Source of the DNA: JBLHKE01 sp047619485
GTDB lineage: Bacteria > Verrucomicrobiota > Verrucomicrobiia > Verrucomicrobiales > DEV007
Assembly: GCA_047619485.1 (NCBI GenBank)
Contig: JBLHKE010000379.1
Coordinates: 1-7,408 of the forward strand
Reading direction: 5' to 3'
Length of the DNA stretch: 7,408 nucleotides
Shown here: positions 4,977 to 7,408 of the stretch, piece after piece
How the letters are laid out: each line of letters starts with the position of its first letter
How positions within the stretch are numbered: position 1 is the stretch's first letter
Notes under the pieces: model-generated
Told to the model about the DNA's origin: nothing
Databases searched by the model: none
The model's input: only the letters and a program-made list of their open reading frames with translations
Translations under genes and position numbers: made by a program

Positions 4977-7408
4977 CCGCTGGTAACGGGGTTGGAGAGG
5001 AAGGAATTTCCGAGAAAATTGCTGCCGCGAATTCGAAACGACCAAGAGGGAGCGATCTCAAGATCGGAGAGTGTTGCGGAAGTGGTGTCGGCGGGGACGA
5101 TTGCCGCGTCGGTCCAGATCGCCCCATCGCTCGAGCGCTCGATGACGAACTGCTCCTCCATGCCATCAGGATCTTCCCAGGTGAGCTGGGCTTCGCTGCC
5201 GTCGAACAACACGACCTGCAGATTAGCTGGAATATCCGGCAGACCGCCGACAGGAAATGTCACGCCCATGTCATCACCCGAAATACCGGTGCCAATACAA
5301 GGGGAACCAGGCAGGAGTCGGTAGTCGCCATTCGCCGGATCGTGGAACAGCGGATTGGCCTCGATATTCCCTGCCCCGGCCCAGGTCGAGCCCAAGGTGT
5401 TGGAGTACTCGACGCTGATGATGGTGTCGTTTTCGGTGCCTATCGACGTGGCATTGCCAGTCAAGATGTTGTTGAAAGTACTCGTGAAAATGCCGCCGCC
5501 GGATCCGCCAGCCTTCTCGAACCCGTGCAGGCCGATCTGCGAGTCTACGATGGTGCAGTCGTGAACGGTGACGGTGGACGAGTGCTTCACCTGCACCCCA
5601 ACCACCACGTCGTAGATCAGACAGTTGCGGACGATGATGTTCTCAGCATCGGAGGGGCCATCACCGATCGAGACGCCCTTGTCGCTGAATCCGCTCATGA
5701 TACAACCTTCGATGACGACGTCGCGCGAGGGAACCCCACCAGTAGGACCGATGTCAATGGCGTCGGTATTGCCGCCAATCCCGCCGCGGAAGGTACATTG
5801 GCGGATGGTTGAGCCAGGCACGCCCGCGTCGAAATCAACAGCGTCTCCGCTGGCGGCCTCGAAGAGGCAGTTTTCGATCAGCGTCAACGATCTCTGAAAG
5901 AGGGTTTCACCATAGGTATCCACCTTGCAGCGACGCAATGTGACCGAGGCGCCCACTGCATTGATGATCGAGGACGCACCCGAATCGTGGATGCGGGAGT
6001 CCTCCAACAGGCCGGTCACCCCATCGAGGAAGCGCACGCGCCCACCGGAAATATCAGCATGACGAATGATCAGCGTTGAACCCGCCGAAGTCGCAGAGAG
6101 CTCGCCCCAATCGATCCCTCCAGCCGAGCGCATCACCACTGGGGAAGCGTCCGTGCCAGCGATCACGATATCGCTACCATTCACTGCCCGCAGGGATACA
6201 TCCGCCGACAATATTACTTCGACACCGGCTTCGATGGTGAGGGTCGAGCCATCGTCGAGAGTAAAATCACTGGTCAGGTTGACCGGGCTGTCTGCGAGCG
6301 TCCAGCTCAAGCCCTCCGGTGGCTCGGGCGGATGGATGAGATCCAGATCGACGATGAGCGAGACGTCGCTGCTGTCGATCGTCCCATTGATGACCTGGGC
6401 CGCAAGCACATGAGTCCCCAAGCCCAATGTTCCCGCCAGCGTACCGAGATCGATCAAGGCAGGAGGCGATCCACCCCCTGCCGCGAAGGCTTCGTGGTCG
6501 CCGGTGAGGGGCTCGCCATCATGGGCATACTGTATCCCGGGTGCACCTGGCACGTTTGGAGAGCGAAATACTTCCTCGCCATCCAGGTAGACGACGCAAC
6601 CGTCATCGTAGTCGACGGCAAGCTGTAGATGACGGCTGGGATCCATCCCCGCAGTGATCTCAAATGAGGTTCGGGTGTAAATCACAGTGTAGTTATCCTC
6701 CATGTCTAAAAAGACAGTACGATCGTCCCCGTCGCCGTAACCGAACCCACCCATGCCGGTTTCCCAACTTACGTCGAGGGCGTCATCCGCTACAGAGTAC
6801 CAGTTGGCTGGAGGCTCGCTGGTTCCCTTGCGGTAGTGCCAGAAGCCGCTGTGCGAAACAAGATCGGTGGGCAGTGCCGGCAGGCTCGTCGCCAAGCGGA
6901 AATAGGCGCGTGGAACGGCAGCTGGATCGAGCGTGTAACCGAGCAGTTGCGCATCCGCAGTGCCGCTAACAAATCCCGGCAGAACACGCGACCACCGAAT
7001 GAGATCGGGCGACGTCTCAAGATTGACCTGGACACCGGTCTTGCGCAGATAGCTGAGGAATTCGACGCCAATCCTCTGTTCGTCGAACGCCGGTATCAGA
7101 GCCGTGTCAGGTTCAAAGAGGAACGGGTCGCGATCATGGGCATACTCTTCGATGTTGAGGAGACGATCACCGTCGTCATTGTCAAACGGACCGCCGACGC
7201 CCCCGAGGCGATCCTGCCAGGCTGCGTAGGTATCGTTCACAGTTACAACGACGCCGCTGGTGAGAGTCAATCCCGCGGCCTGTCCTACCAGGCGAAGGAC
7301 GTAGGATCCCGGCGCGGAGAAGCTGGCGCTCGTGTCCAGCGAGGTTGGGGCAGAAAACTCGACGTCACCAGGACCGCTGAACACACTCCACTGCAACCCG
7401 GGAGCCCA
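4973..7408 (-). CDS. Large secreted protein, C-terminal part: Ig/PKD-like, CotH-context, right-handed beta-helix and FN3 domains
   Basis: This partial gene is open at the right edge; the TTG at 7394-7396 is not its start, since the frame continues to 7408. The 811 visible residues, numbered from the edge, begin with an Ig/PKD-like end (WSVFSGPGDVEFSAP). An Asp-rich EF-hand-like segment DNDDGDRLLNIEEY follows at about 76-89. Residues about 182-360 form a beta-sandwich (FWHYRKGTSEPPANWY, then LQLAVDYDDGCVVYLDGEEV) of the kind found in CotH-kinase-containing secreted proteins of this phylum. Residues about 365-700 form a right-handed parallel beta-helix with repeated rung ends (ENC, RQC, EGC, RNC, HDC) and the familiar closing motif NPLFHDPANGDYRLLPGSP. 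Residues about 723-808 form an FN3 domain (PDIPANLQVVLFDGS to SNPVTSG). It is likely cell-surface or extracellular, perhaps carbohydrate-binding or degrading, but no catalytic residues are identifiable. It stops with TAA 4973-4975 exactly at the transposase junction, so the original C-terminus, for example a sorting signal, may be lost. Confidence 0.9.
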   Translation of the reverse strand, partial: WAPGLQWSVFSGPGDVEFSAPTSLDTSASFSAPGSYVLRLVGQAAGLTLTSGVVVTVNDTYAAWQDRLGGVGGPFDNDDGDRLLNIEEYAHDRDPFLFEPDTALIPAFDEQRIGVEFLSYLRKTGVQVNLETSPDLIRWSRVLPGFVSGTADAQLLGYTLDPAAVPRAYFRLATSLPALPTDLVSHSGFWHYRKGTSEPPANWYSVADDALDVSWETGMGGFGYGDGDDRTVFLDMEDNYTVIYTRTSFEITAGMDPSRHLQLAVDYDDGCVVYLDGEEVFRSPNVPGAPGIQYAHDGEPLTGDHEAFAAGGGSPPALIDLGTLAGTLGLGTHVLAAQVINGTIDSSDVSLIVDLDLIHPPEPPEGLSWTLADSPVNLTSDFTLDDGSTLTIEAGVEVILSADVSLRAVNGSDIVIAGTDASPVVMRSAGGIDWGELSATSAGSTLIIRHADISGGRVRFLDGVTGLLEDSRIHDSGASSIINAVGASVTLRRCKVDTYGETLFQRSLTLIENCLFEAASGDAVDFDAGVPGSTIRQCTFRGGIGGNTDAIDIGPTGGVPSRDVVIEGCIMSGFSDKGVSIGDGPSDAENIIVRNCLIYDVVVGVQVKHSSTVTVHDCTIVDSQIGLHGFEKAGGSGGGIFTSTFNNILTGNATSIGTENDTIISVEYSNTLGSTWAGAGNIEANPLFHDPANGDYRLLPGSPCIGTGISGDDMGVTFPVGGLPDIPANLQVVLFDGSEAQLTWEDPDGMEEQFVIERSSDGAIWTDAAIVPADTTSATLSDLEIAPSWSFRIRGSNFLGNSFLSNPVTSG

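Noticed and set aside
3890..4977. Possible terminal inverted repeats of the insertion sequence: GTTGAGCCG (3890-3898) and GTTAAACCG (reverse strand, 4969-4977)
   Set aside because: Only seven of nine bases match, no target-site duplication flanks them, and a match this short is likely by chance. The spacing of about 1.1 kb would fit such an element, so it may be worth testing.
6518..7146. 14-base exact direct repeat ATCATGGGCATACT at 6518-6531 and 7133-7146
   Set aside because: Both copies encode the same short peptide YAHD in unrelated domains of one protein and similarity does not extend further; probably coincidence with shared codon use.
1..7408. CRISPR arrays, tRNA or rRNA genes, phage or defence genes
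   Set aside because: I saw no regularly spaced repeats, cloverleaf-like structures, conserved rRNA segments or recognisable defence domains on either strand.

Overview
The window looks like chromosomal DNA of a GC-rich bacterium of the Planctomycetota-Verrucomicrobiota group, most likely Verrucomicrobiota. The reasons are a Tat-exported Gfo/Idh/MocA oxidoreductase, a very large secreted parallel beta-helix protein with an FN3 C-terminus, secreted beta-propeller and redoxin proteins, and almost no Shine-Dalgarno sequences before start codons. This placement is inferred from gene content only.

Layout. (1) Minus strand, 1-1407: a secreted beta-propeller/FG-GAP-like gene that runs off the left edge. 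It is broken by a one-base frameshift in a G run (C979-983 on the plus strand) and by an in-frame TGA (329-331), with coding sequence continuing on both sides of each lesion. (2) 1408-1594: a divergent intergenic region with an imperfect 35-nt hairpin that resembles a dispersed palindromic repeat, and a possible promoter. (3) Plus strand, 1595-2167: a small exported thioredoxin-fold protein with an unusual CxCxxC site. (4) Plus strand, 2284-3636: an intact Gfo/Idh/MocA oxidoreductase with a twin-arginine signal. (5) 3637-3947: 311 bases with no convincing gene. (6) Minus strand, 3948 to about 4976: an integrase-core (DDE) transposase interrupted near its C-terminus by two amber codons (TAG-AAT-TAG) and lacking a clear start of its own. 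(7) Minus strand, 4973-7408: the C-terminal 811 residues of a large secreted protein with Ig/PKD-like, CotH-context, beta-helix and FN3 parts. It is open at the right edge, and its 3' end abuts the transposase remnant.

The four host proteins are all predicted to be exported, which fits a cell-envelope or polymer-processing role, but the sequence shows no clear operon or pathway linking them. The strongest theme is decay: two of the five genes carry disabling lesions, and a degraded insertion sequence sits directly at the 3' end of the beta-helix gene. I do not see a convincing new biological system. The items most worth checking are the hairpin repeat, the chimeric transposase junction and the doubly broken propeller gene.
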